From contig CALLZN010000394.1 of NCBI GenBank assembly GCA_937858895.1, positions 1-32,748 of the forward strand: a DNA stretch of 32,748 nt. Reading direction: 5' to 3'. Origin of the DNA: an uncultured bacterium. Its GTDB lineage: Bacteria; Planctomycetota; UBA1135; GCA-002748355. The notes beneath the pieces are model-generated. The model ran no database searches and was not told where the DNA came from. It saw nothing but the letters and a program-made list of their open reading frames with translations. The position numbers and the translations under genes are program-made. Positions 1-7,311 of this stretch are shown one piece after another (within the stretch, counting starts at the first letter, position 1; each line of letters starts with the position of its first letter).

Positions 1-1
1 G

Positions 2-355
2 GGGCGGGGGTCGCCGGCGGCCACCCCCGCGGCACCCGGGGCTCCCCAGGGCATCCGCGACGGCGCAAAGAGGGGGGACAAGAAGGGCACCCCGCTGTCC
101 GAGCCGCTCTCAGCTTCGCCTGTCTTCCCGCCGATGGTGACCAAGATGATCGGCATTGGCGAGCGATCCGGCTCGCTCGAGATCTTGCTCGAGAAGATCG
201 CGACCTTCTACGACGAGCAGGTCTCAGCAGACGTCAAGAGCCTCACGTCCTTGATCGAACCGCTCATGATCGCCGTCATGGGTTTCGTCGTCGGTGGCAT
301 CGTGCTCGCCGTCTTCCTTCCGATCTTCAAGCTCCAGGAGAAGCTCGCAGGATGA
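2..355 (+). CDS. GspF/PilC-type secretion inner-membrane protein (3' end only)
   Basis: The reading frame is open from the window edge, so the gene is 5'-truncated and only about 117 codons are visible. The C-terminal part is diagnostic of the GspF/PilC family, the polytopic inner-membrane platform protein of type II secretion and type IV pilus machines. It shows a PLSEPL segment, then VFPPMV, then MIGIGERSGSLE followed by a helix with FYDEQV, a SLIEPLMI motif, and a final hydrophobic span ending in LPIFKL, as in full-length family members. The last transmembrane segment runs about 25 residues before the end. The stop codon overlaps the ATG of the next gene (ATGA), which implies translational coupling. 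The first 50-60 nt translate into proline/glycine-rich sequence that fits the family poorly and may be unreliable. The family call is firm; pilus versus type II secretion cannot be decided from this fragment. Confidence 0.88.
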   Translation, partial: GRGSPAATPAAPGAPQGIRDGAKRGDKKGTPLSEPLSASPVFPPMVTKMIGIGERSGSLEILLEKIATFYDEQVSADVKSLTSLIEPLMIAVMGFVVGGIVLAVFLPIFKLQEKLAG

Positions 356-1218
356 ACACGAAGCACCGAGGGATCGCCTTGTGGACTGGGGCCAGCCTCG
401 TGGTTGGCGCCCTAGTCTACGGCGGCTTCATCTATCCGCGCAGCGTGCGTGCTGACGCTGGCACGCTGCTCTCGATGTGCGAGCTCCACCTGGGGCTCGC
501 ACAACAGCTGCCCTTGACAGACGGCGTCGCGAAACAACAGCGCAAGGACAACATCGACAAGGCGCTCGCGATCCTCGACGACGTCGAAGCAGAGAGCCCT
601 GGCCTCTCGATCACGTCCGAGTTCCGTGGCTTTGCTGAGTGGATGCGCAGCGACTTCGAAGCCGCCAAGCGTGCCTATGGCGAGGCGCTCTCGCGCGCTG
701 GAGACGACGCTGCGCTGCGCCTGCGACTCGAGAACAACCTCGCTGCGATCGACCTCGAGTCCGGCAAGCCTGACCGCGCGATCGCGCGACTCGAGGGCAT
801 GGAGAACGGACGCCGTGACGCTTCGACCTTCATCGTCGAAGCCCAAGCTTGGCAAGCCAAGGGCGACGCCAAGAAACGCAGCCAAGCGCTCGCCGACGGA
901 CTGCGTCGCGCCGCAAAAAATAAGGACGCGAATGGGATTTATTCCATCGCTGAAGCCGCTGCGTCTCTCGGCGATGCCATCGCGACTTCGGCCTTCGAGG
1001 AGTTGGGCGCCGAACACGCCCGCGCTCGCTACCGCTTGGCTCAACTCAAGATCAACGAAGGGGCCACCGATACTGCGACGAGCATGTTGGAAGCAATCGC
1101 AAAGACGGCTCCGGAAGCCTTGAAGCGCTGGGTCAGCGAAGACCGAGGCTTCTGGATCGGAGACCGGAAAGCGCTCGCCGACAGGGTGCTGTCCGTCACC
1201 GCCGGGCCGACGCGCTGA
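352..1218 (+). CDS. membrane-anchored TPR-like protein of the pilus/secretion locus
   Basis: This 288-residue protein has no name I recognise. It begins with a short basic stretch and one hydrophobic segment (about residues 9-30), so it is probably an N-in signal anchor with the bulk outside the cytoplasm. The rest is helical and alanine-rich with TPR-like pairs: a segment with DKALAILDDVE, then AKRAYGEAL near residues 104-112, then RAIARLEGME near 142-151, and a final AQLKINEG-type helix pair. The start is fixed by a 4-nt ATGA overlap with the GspF/PilC-like gene, and the prepilin follows 65 nt downstream. By position it is probably an accessory or assembly protein of the same machine, perhaps acting as a scaffold. 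That role is inferred from context only. A long open frame on the opposite strand here is a codon-bias shadow. Confidence 0.75.
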   Translation: MNTKHRGIALWTGASLVVGALVYGGFIYPRSVRADAGTLLSMCELHLGLAQQLPLTDGVAKQQRKDNIDKALAILDDVEAESPGLSITSEFRGFAEWMRSDFEAAKRAYGEALSRAGDDAALRLRLENNLAAIDLESGKPDRAIARLEGMENGRRDASTFIVEAQAWQAKGDAKKRSQALADGLRRAAKNKDANGIYSIAEAAASLGDAIATSAFEELGAEHARARYRLAQLKINEGATDTATSMLEAIAKTAPEALKRWVSEDRGFWIGDRKALADRVLSVTAGPTR

Positions 1219-1270
1219 GCAGAGCCTTGACGATGCGGAACCGAGAACGTTCACACCAGAACAGGGAAAT

Positions 1271-1274
1271 GGAG
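1271..1274 (+). promoter_or_regulatory. ribosome binding site deciding the prepilin start
   Basis: GGAG lies 9 nt upstream of the ATG at 1284. In-frame ATG codons exist upstream at 1227, 1233 and 1269, but only the 1284 start gives a normal seven-residue prepilin leader before the conserved Gly-Phe cleavage site. Confidence 0.6.
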
Positions 1275-1283
1275 CTCACCACA

Positions 1284-1997
1284 ATGAACAAGCGAGAAAG
1301 CGGCTTTACGCTTATCGAGCTGATGATCGTCGTCGCGATCATCGCCATCATCGCGTCCATCGCGATTCCGAACCTAATGGCGGCCCGCATCAATGCGAAT
1401 GAAAGCGCAGCGATCGCGACCCTCAAGAACATCAGCTCGAGCCAGGCACAGATCCAGGCTGCGGGCGTGATCGACGCCAACGGCAACGGTGCCGGTGAAT
1501 ACGGCTACTTCCAAGAGCTGTCGGGCGCACGTCCCGTCAAGACCGGCACGCCGGCGACGACCGTCTCGGAGAGCACGGTGCGCGTCGCGCCGCCGGTCCT
1601 CTCGGGCGCCTTCGGCAAGGTCGACACAACCGGTCGCGTCCTGCGCTCCGGCTACTACTTCCAGATGATCTTGCCGGGCGTCGGCGCCAACTTCCTCCGC
1701 GAAGGGGACCCGACGGCCGCCTACCCGGTGGTCGACCCGTCGCAGTCGGAAGTGCTCTGGGCCTGCTACGCCTGGCCGGCCAGCTTCGGCAACTCGGGCA
1801 AGCGCGTCTTCTTCTGCAACCAGCAGGGTGACGTCATGTCCTCGTCGAACGCCACGACCCGCTACAGCGGCACGACCGCCGTGCCTTCGGGTAGCGCGGC
1901 CTACGTCGCGGTCTCCGGTATCACGCTGTCGATGGCGGCTGAAGTCGCCGTCAACACGACCGGCACCGACGGCATGCGCTGGACCGTCGTCAACTGA
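1284..1997 (+). CDS. type II/IV prepilin (major-pilin-like, N-methylation motif)
   Basis: This 237-residue protein begins with a short basic leader (MNKRESG) followed by the classic class III signal FTLIELMIVVAII. Prepilin peptidase should cut between Gly7 and Phe8 and methylate the Phe. The conserved glutamate at mature position +5 is Glu12. The roughly 20-residue hydrophobic spine is followed by an alpha-helix (ARINANESAAIATLKNI) and a large globular C-terminal region with a GYFQEL motif, a GYYFQMILPG strand, a WACYAWP segment and an FFCNQQGD segment. Two cysteines in the last two segments could form a disulfide. Similar pilin-like proteins are abundant in Planctomycetota. The gene follows GspF/PilC-like and TPR genes and is closed by a hairpin terminator, so it is probably the last gene of the unit. 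Whether it builds a pilus or a type II pseudopilus is not clear. Confidence 0.9.
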   Translation: MNKRESGFTLIELMIVVAIIAIIASIAIPNLMAARINANESAAIATLKNISSSQAQIQAAGVIDANGNGAGEYGYFQELSGARPVKTGTPATTVSESTVRVAPPVLSGAFGKVDTTGRVLRSGYYFQMILPGVGANFLREGDPTAAYPVVDPSQSEVLWACYAWPASFGNSGKRVFFCNQQGDVMSSSNATTRYSGTTAVPSGSAAYVAVSGITLSMAAEVAVNTTGTDGMRWTVVN

Positions 1998-2017
1998 TCG
2001 ACGTAGAACGGTGCAGA

Positions 2018-2052
2018 GCGGCCCCGTGAGCCCTTGTGGCTTGCGGGGCCGC
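2018..2052 (+). terminator. rho-independent-type terminator hairpin after the prepilin gene
   Basis: A 9-bp perfect stem (2018-2026 GCGGCCCCG with 2044-2052 CGGGGCCGC) encloses a second short stem (AGCC 2029-2032 with GGCT 2038-2041). The total span is 35 nt, starting 20 nt after the prepilin stop. The tail (TTGCATTG) is only weakly T-rich, as is common in GC-rich genomes. A TTG codon at 2034 lies inside the loop, which argues against it as the start of the next gene. Confidence 0.65.
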
Positions 2053-2075
2053 TTGCATTGCAGGCGGCTTTGCCG

Positions 2076-3158
2076 ATGACAGCGGCGATTGGCTCAACGT
2101 CGCTGCCTCGCCTGGTCGATGGGTCTGCCATGGCGACCGTCGATTCCCGGGAACGAGATCTCGTCACGCTCATGGCTGCAGCTCCATTGGAGACAAGCCT
2201 TGCTGACGCGCCGCGCGAGACCGCGGTCCCCGCCTCTCACAAGGCAATGGCGACGCGCACGAGGCTCGTTACGGTCGTGCTGCCCGTGCTGAACGAAGCG
2301 GAGAACCTTCGTGCTTTGCTGCTCGAGCTCGACGAGGTCTTGTCCTCGATCGAGGGCTTCGAGTTCGAGATCCTCGTCGTGGACGATGGTTCGACCGACG
2401 GCAGCGCCGACATCGCGCGTGCGCATGGCGCCCTGGTCCATCGTCACCCGCGCAACCTCGGCAATGGCGCGGCCGTCAAGCGCGGCATCCGCGAGGCTCG
2501 CGGCGACTACATCCTCTTGATGGACGGCGACGGCCAGCATCCGCCCGAAGCGATTCCACGTCTGCTCGCGCAGCTCGACGAGTACGACCTCGTCGTCGGT
2601 TCACGCGGTGGTTCGGGTGGCACCTTGCACCGCAATCTCGCGAACCGCATCTACAACAAGGCCGCGGGCTACGTCACGCGCGCGAAGATCCCAGACCTCA
2701 CGAGCGGCTTCCGCGTCGCGCGGGCCGACTTCCTCAAGGGCTTCGTGCACATGTTGCCGAACACCTTCAGCTACCCGACGACGATCACGCTGGCGGCGTT
2801 TCGCGCAGGCTACTCGGTGTTCTACGAGCCGATCCAAGTGCGCAAGCGCGGCGGGCGTTCCAAGATCCGCCTCTTCGAGGACGGTTCGCGCTTCTTCTTG
2901 ATCATCCTCAAGGTCGCGACGCTCGTTTCGCCCCTGCGGGTCTTCTTGCCGCTGGCCTTCTTCGTCGGCGCGATCGGTGTGACCTGGTACGTCTACAGCT
3001 TCCTGACGACGGGGCGCTTCACGAACATGGCCTTGTTGCTCCTCGTCCAGGCGAGCGTGCTCTTCAGCCTCGGGCTCATCTCCGAGCAAGTGGCCCAGCT
3101 GCGCTTCGAAGGCTCGTCGTCGCGCGAGGACTCACAGCGCATCGACCGAGGTCGATGA
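2076..3158 (+). CDS. family 2 glycosyltransferase, polyprenyl-phosphate sugar synthase type
   Basis: This is a membrane-associated GT-A glycosyltransferase of the dolichol-phosphate mannose/GtrB/ArnC-like group. Such enzymes move a sugar from a nucleotide donor onto polyprenyl phosphate at the cytoplasmic face. The catalytic domain starts at the VVLPVLNEAENL motif. Asp103-Asp104-Gly (in VVDDGSTDGS) and Asp150-Gly-Asp152 (in LMDGDGQHPPE) are the expected nucleotide- and metal-binding motifs. The IPDLTSGFR motif and the RKRGGRSKIR segment are typical of this subgroup. Two hydrophobic spans follow, at about residues 270-315 and 320-345. The start is uncertain: ATG 2076 is the first after the terminator, but 2130, 2172 and 2247 are possible and the catalytic domain needs only the last. 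It heads a three-gene run with 4-nt overlaps. The acceptor and sugar cannot be read from sequence. Confidence 0.85.
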   Translation: MTAAIGSTSLPRLVDGSAMATVDSRERDLVTLMAAAPLETSLADAPRETAVPASHKAMATRTRLVTVVLPVLNEAENLRALLLELDEVLSSIEGFEFEILVVDDGSTDGSADIARAHGALVHRHPRNLGNGAAVKRGIREARGDYILLMDGDGQHPPEAIPRLLAQLDEYDLVVGSRGGSGGTLHRNLANRIYNKAAGYVTRAKIPDLTSGFRVARADFLKGFVHMLPNTFSYPTTITLAAFRAGYSVFYEPIQVRKRGGRSKIRLFEDGSRFFLIILKVATLVSPLRVFLPLAFFVGAIGVTWYVYSFLTTGRFTNMALLLLVQASVLFSLGLISEQVAQLRFEGSSSREDSQRIDRGR

Positions 3159-4381
3159 GCACGGCGTCACCGAGTCCGAGGCGTCGGGTCCTCTTCTTCG
3201 GCTGCTACGACAGCGGCCCGGGCTACCCACGCGTGCGTTCCTTGCGCGCTGGCTTCGAGAGCCACGGCGTCGAGGTCGTCGAGCTGCGCGAAGACCTGCT
3301 GCCGACACGCGAGGAGCGGCGCAGCAAGTTGCGGCGCCCGCTCGCCTGGCCGGGCCTCTTCGCGCACCTGCGCAGCGGCTCGAAGCGGCTCGAAGCGCGC
3401 CTGCGCGCGCTGCTCCGCGAAGAAGCGATCGACGCCCTCGTCGTGCCGTACCCAGCTTGGTTCTCGATCGGCACGGCGCGCCGCGTCTTCGATGGCCCCA
3501 TCTTGCTCGATCTCTTCTTGTCGCTCGCGGACACCTGCTGCCACGACCGCTCGATCTTTCGGCGGCATGGCTTGGCCGAGTTCGCGCTGCGCAAGCTCGA
3601 CCGTCGCACCTGTGCGCTCGCCGACCGCGTCGTCCTCGACACACCCGTGCACGCGCGGCGTATCGCTGACTTGCTCCACCTGGATCCTGAGCGCATCGGC
3701 TTCGTCCAAGTCGGTGACCCGGACGCGCCGCTGACGGCGCCGCCGCTACCTGTAGTCGGAGACCGCGTCCACGCGCTCTACGTGGGGACGGGCGTGCCGC
3801 TGCATGGTGTCGACCACATCCTCGACGCCTGCGAAGTCAGCGACGGCGTGGCCCTTTCGTTCGTTGGTGGGAGCGAAGCGCAGCGGGAGCGCGCGGCCAA
3901 GCTGCCCTGCACTGTTCTCGTCGAACCTTGGGTCGAGACGGAGGCTCTTCAGGACCTCTTCGCGGCCCAGCACGCGGTCTTCGGAATCTTCGGCGCGAGC
4001 GCCAAGGCGAGGTCCGTGATCCCTTACAAGGTCATCCACGGTCTCGCGCACGGGCGCGTCGTGATCACGGCCGAGACCGAGGCCGTGCAGACGATGCTCG
4101 CTCCGGGCGTCGATTGCATGACGACGCCGATCGCGGATGCCGAGGGCATCGCGCGCACGCTGCTTTGCCTGCGTGAAGGTCCACTGCTCGCCGAGCGCAT
4201 CGCTGCTCGCGGCGCACAACGCTTCGCGACATCGTTTTCGGCGCGGTCGATCGGGCATCGCCTCTTGCTCAATCTCGCCGAGATCGACGGAGCGACGTGG
4301 GGGCCACTGCTCGGCGATGACGTGCCGATCTCCTGTGATCAAGCAAGCGAAGCGCTGGCCTCCATGGCTCGCAGCGGATGA
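3155..4381 (+). CDS. GT-B-fold glycosyltransferase (family 4-like)
   Basis: This 408-residue protein looks like a cytoplasmic GT-B glycosyltransferase. The N-terminal half opens with a beta-strand and a glycine-containing turn (RVLFFGCYDSGPGYPRV). It then shows alternating strands and helices, including a CALADRVVLDT segment typical of the linker before the second Rossmann-like domain. The C-terminal half begins near ALYVGTGVPLHGVDHILDA and contains FVGGSE, VEPWVE and the late VIPYKVIHGLAHGRVVIT segment. That last segment matches the region where GT4 enzymes contact the donor sugar nucleotide, in which family members show P-x-K-x-x-E-x-x-A. The usual glutamate is replaced by histidine or glycine here, so the exact activity is uncertain. 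It overlaps both neighbours by 4 nt, placing it firmly in a glycosylation operon. It probably elongates or modifies the glycan started by the upstream enzyme; the sugar is unknown. Confidence 0.72.
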   Translation: MSTASPSPRRRVLFFGCYDSGPGYPRVRSLRAGFESHGVEVVELREDLLPTREERRSKLRRPLAWPGLFAHLRSGSKRLEARLRALLREEAIDALVVPYPAWFSIGTARRVFDGPILLDLFLSLADTCCHDRSIFRRHGLAEFALRKLDRRTCALADRVVLDTPVHARRIADLLHLDPERIGFVQVGDPDAPLTAPPLPVVGDRVHALYVGTGVPLHGVDHILDACEVSDGVALSFVGGSEAQRERAAKLPCTVLVEPWVETEALQDLFAAQHAVFGIFGASAKARSVIPYKVIHGLAHGRVVITAETEAVQTMLAPGVDCMTTPIADAEGIARTLLCLREGPLLAERIAARGAQRFATSFSARSIGHRLLLNLAEIDGATWGPLLGDDVPISCDQASEALASMARSG

Positions 4382-6450
4382 AGAAGGCGCAGATGCCGCG
4401 ACTTTCGACGCACACCCTCCTAGCACTCGGCCTCGCGCTGATCGCCATCGTCCGTGCCAGCGTGCTGCCCGGACCGCTCGTCTTCGATGACTTGCACAGC
4501 GTCGCCTTCAATCCGGCGATTCGTTCCTTCGACCACTTCGCGTCGTGGTTCACGGATGGCCAGAGCTTCTCGACGATTCAGGGCATCCATGCCTTTCGTC
4601 CGCTCGTGCTCGCGAGCCTCGCCGTCGATCACGCGCTCTTTGGTGGGACGGCCCAAGGCTTCCGCTTCGGCAACCTGGTGCAACACGTGCTCGCTTGCTG
4701 GCTCGTGTTCTTGGTTTTGCGCCCCGTCTTTTCGCGCGCAGGGCTCGACACGAAGACGAGTGAGCGCGCTGCGCTCGTCGGCGTCTTGCTCTTCGGCTTG
4801 CATCCGATCCATGTCGAGACGATCGCGCTCGCCTCGGCGCGCAGCGAGATCCTCGCGACCATCGGTCTCTTGATTGCGTTGCGCGGACACCTCGCGCATC
4901 CGGAGGCGCCGTGGCGACGCGCGGCTTGGATCGGCGCCGGGACGACCTTTGCCCTAGCAGCCAAGATGACCGGAGTCCTCGTGCCGGCCATCGTTGTCCT
5001 CGTCGAAGTCGTGCTGCCGAAGGATCCCGCCCTGCGCGGACGCTGGCGCGGCGTCTTGCTCGCGCGGGCGCGCGCGCTCGTGCCTGTCGTGGCCGCCATG
5101 CCGGTCTTGGCGCTTTGGTACGTCGCTCGCGCCAACGCGATGGGCCTGCGCATCGCGCCGAACCCGGCGATGATGTCGAATCCGCTCTACGGCGCCGGTC
5201 GCGGTCTCGCGACCCAGCTCGAGGGCAGCGCCTTCTTCGTGCCGAAGGCCGTCTGGCTGTGGCTCTGGCCCTTCGAGATGACCATCGACCACACCGAGTT
5301 CTTCCGGCTCGGCTGGGCATCGGCGCCGCCGATCGCGGGGGCGGTCTTCGTCGTTGCGACACTCGCCTACGCGCTTTGGTGCCTCGGACGACGGCCGCTC
5401 TTGACCCTGTCGGTCTTCGGGGCCTTCGCCTTCGTTCTGCCGTGGATCGTCGTGCCGCTCAACATGCCGCTCGCCGAGCACCGCATGTATCCGGTGGCGT
5501 TCTTCTTCGGGCTCGCACCCGCTGCCTTCGTCGCTCGCAACAGCAGCGCGGTCACCGTTGGCCCTTGGCCGGCGCGCCTGACGCGTGGTCTCTCCGTGAT
5601 GGCCTTGGTCGTCGCGAGCTTGCAGACGGTGCGTTGGAGTCGTGCGTGGCACGATCCGAAACTGCTCTGGGAGACCTGTCTTCGCTATTCACCGAAGTCG
5701 CACTTCGTCTGGGCCAACCTCGCCAAGGTGGCTTCCGAACGCGGTGACCACGCGGCTGCTGTGCGGGCCAACGAGAAGGCGCATGCGATCTTCGGGGCCA
5801 AGCGGCCGATCCTGCTCGCCCTCGTGGAGTCGCGGCTCAATGCCATGCGGAGTGCACCTCGCGATGCGAGCTTCGTCGCCGCGACGGCGCGGCGCGTGTC
5901 CGACCTCAGCGAGCGCTGGCCGGAGCGCTGGCGGGGAGCCATGCACAGCAGCGAGTTCGCCGAGGTCCTCAACGACGGCAGCGACGACCTCCTCGCGCGC
6001 GAGGGAGTGGCTTGGGGGCTTTCGATGCTCGAAGTCGGTGCGACTTCGGCCGATGCGCAGCTCTACGCGGCCCGCGCTGCGCGAGCAGGGCGGCGCTTCC
6101 TCGAAGCACGCATCCTCCTCGAAGATGCCCTCGGTACGCAGGGCGGCGCCGAGGCTGCGCGCGGCCTCACGCCGACGCAGCGAAGGACACTGCGCGTCGA
6201 ACTCTGTCGCGTCCTCATCGAGGCGCGGGACTTCGAAGCTGCCAGGCATCACGACACGCTGCTGCGCGCCGATGCGGGGCCTTCCGCACCGATGGATCGT
6301 CACGTGCTCGAAGTGCAGGCGCGGCTGCAGCGCGAACTCGGAGACAAGCAGGGCTTGCAGCAGACCCTCCAGATCATGCGAAGGCTCGGCATGCCGATCG
6401 CTGACCTCGTGGGCTCGACGGACCCGGAGCTCGGCGCTCACCCTCGCTGA
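4378..6450 (+). CDS. TMTC-like GT-C membrane glycosyltransferase with TPR tail
   Basis: This 690-residue polytopic membrane protein resembles the TMTC family, GT-C enzymes that transfer a sugar from a lipid-phosphate donor to exported proteins. Just after the first membrane span comes the Asp37-Asp38 pair in VFDDLHSVAFNP, matching the catalytic acidic loop of GT-C enzymes. Next come a FRPLV segment, a GNLVQHVLACWLV span, and HPIHVETIALASARSE, a hallmark of TMTC-like proteins. AKMTGVLVPAIVVL is a further family segment. About nine to eleven membrane spans fill the first 440 residues. The last 250 residues are soluble and helical with TPR-like pairs, beginning at KSHFVWANLAKVASERGDHAAA. The ATG at 4378 overlaps the previous stop; ATG 4393 is an alternative. 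In TMTC proteins the TPR part binds substrate. Here the substrate is unknown, and the pilin encoded just upstream is one candidate. Confidence 0.78.
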   Translation: MKKAQMPRLSTHTLLALGLALIAIVRASVLPGPLVFDDLHSVAFNPAIRSFDHFASWFTDGQSFSTIQGIHAFRPLVLASLAVDHALFGGTAQGFRFGNLVQHVLACWLVFLVLRPVFSRAGLDTKTSERAALVGVLLFGLHPIHVETIALASARSEILATIGLLIALRGHLAHPEAPWRRAAWIGAGTTFALAAKMTGVLVPAIVVLVEVVLPKDPALRGRWRGVLLARARALVPVVAAMPVLALWYVARANAMGLRIAPNPAMMSNPLYGAGRGLATQLEGSAFFVPKAVWLWLWPFEMTIDHTEFFRLGWASAPPIAGAVFVVATLAYALWCLGRRPLLTLSVFGAFAFVLPWIVVPLNMPLAEHRMYPVAFFFGLAPAAFVARNSSAVTVGPWPARLTRGLSVMALVVASLQTVRWSRAWHDPKLLWETCLRYSPKSHFVWANLAKVASERGDHAAAVRANEKAHAIFGAKRPILLALVESRLNAMRSAPRDASFVAATARRVSDLSERWPERWRGAMHSSEFAEVLNDGSDDLLAREGVAWGLSMLEVGATSADAQLYAARAARAGRRFLEARILLEDALGTQGGAEAARGLTPTQRRTLRVELCRVLIEARDFEAARHHDTLLRADAGPSAPMDRHVLEVQARLQRELGDKQGLQQTLQIMRRLGMPIADLVGSTDPELGAHPR

Positions 6451-6488
6451 GGTGGAGCTGAGGTGGAGCTGAGGTGGAGCTGAGGTGA
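6446..6488. repeat. 11-bp tandem repeat at a convergent gene junction
   Basis: The unit GCTGAGGTGGA starts at 6446, 6457, 6468 and 6479. Three copies are perfect; the fourth matches for its first nine bases and then diverges. The first copy contains the TGA stop of the TMTC-like gene. The period is not a multiple of three and is close to one helical turn. The tract fills most of the gap before the 3' end of the minus-strand TatD gene. Confidence 0.9.
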
Positions 6489-6522
6489 GGCGAAGTGAGA
6501 CATCGAGACGGCGACGCGGCGC

Positions 6523-7311
6523 TCAGAGCTTCAAGCCGAAGAGCGCGTCGCTGTTTGCCGTGCACGTCTCTGCCATTTCCGCCAACGGCACCCCGCGCGT
6601 GGCGGCGAGCGTCGTGAGGACTTCGACTACGCCGCTCGCTTCGTTGCGTGAGCCGCGCCGCGATTGCGGAGGCAGGAAGGGTGCGTCCGTTTCGACGAGG
6701 ACGCGGTCGGCTGGCACGAAGCGGGCCGCTTCACGCAGCGTGTTGTTGCGCGGATAGGTCAGCGGCCCCGCGAAGGAGACATGGAGGCCGAGGTCGAGGC
6801 AGGCGCGCGCGGCATCCACATCGCCCGTGAAGCAGTGCAGGACACCGCGCACCGGAGCCTCGTGCGCAAGCGCCGCGAAGAGCTCTGGAAAGGCGTCGCG
6901 ACAGTGCAGGATGACAGGCTTCTGGACTTGGCAGGCCAAGTCGAGCTGGCTTTGCAACGAAGCGAGTTGGACCTCGAGCGGCACCCGGTCCCAATAGAGA
7001 TCGAGGCCCGTTTCGCCGATCGCGACGCAGGCCTCGTCGACGGCCAAGGCGCGCAAGGCGGGCAAAGCCTGGGCATAGTCGGCGCAAGAATCAGGGTGCA
7101 AGCCCACGCTCGCGAAGACTCCGTCGATCGACCTCGCGCGTGCGAGCGCCGCTTCGCTCGAGGCGGGGTCGATGCCGACGTCGATGATGGCCACGACTCC
7201 GAGTGCTTGCGCGCGCGCGACCTGCTCCTTGGCAGGCGGGCCAGCAGCGTCAGCATCGAAGCCGAGGTGGCAGTGCGTGTCGACAATCCGGAACTGTTCG
7301 CTTCGACTCAT
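6523..7311 (-). CDS. tatD: TatD-family metal-dependent hydrolase (putative deoxyribonuclease)
   Basis: This 262-residue protein has the full TatD signature of a TIM-barrel, two-metal phosphoesterase acting on DNA. It has the His13-x-His15 pair in DTHCHL near the N-terminus, Glu100 in AIGETGLD, His136 in VILHCRDA, His159 in VLHCFTGD and Asp209 in VETDAPFL. The length fits the family (about 255-265). The ATG at 7311 is preferred because it overlaps the TGA of the upstream minus-strand gene by 4 nt; a GTG at 7320 would add only three residues. It is translationally coupled to the membrane-anchored repeat protein at 7308-8309, which is not a usual tatD partner. In bacteria TatD proteins are cytoplasmic and have been tied to DNA repair, DNA turnover and processing of 3' ends. 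The family call is firm; the physiological substrate is not defined. Confidence 0.92.
   Translation of the reverse strand: MSRSEQFRIVDTHCHLGFDADAAGPPAKEQVARAQALGVVAIIDVGIDPASSEAALARARSIDGVFASVGLHPDSCADYAQALPALRALAVDEACVAIGETGLDLYWDRVPLEVQLASLQSQLDLACQVQKPVILHCRDAFPELFAALAHEAPVRGVLHCFTGDVDAARACLDLGLHVSFAGPLTYPRNNTLREAARFVPADRVLVETDAPFLPPQSRRGSRNEASGVVEVLTTLAATRGVPLAEMAETCTANSDALFGLKL

Noticed and set aside
412-1254. Long minus-strand open frame opposite the TPR-like gene
   Set aside because: Antisense shadow of a GC-rich gene; no Shine-Dalgarno, no recognisable domain, and it also runs through a coupled plus-strand gene.
2034-2075. TTG start upstream of the GT2 gene
   Set aside because: It lies inside the loop of the terminator hairpin and adds residues unlike the family's N-terminus.
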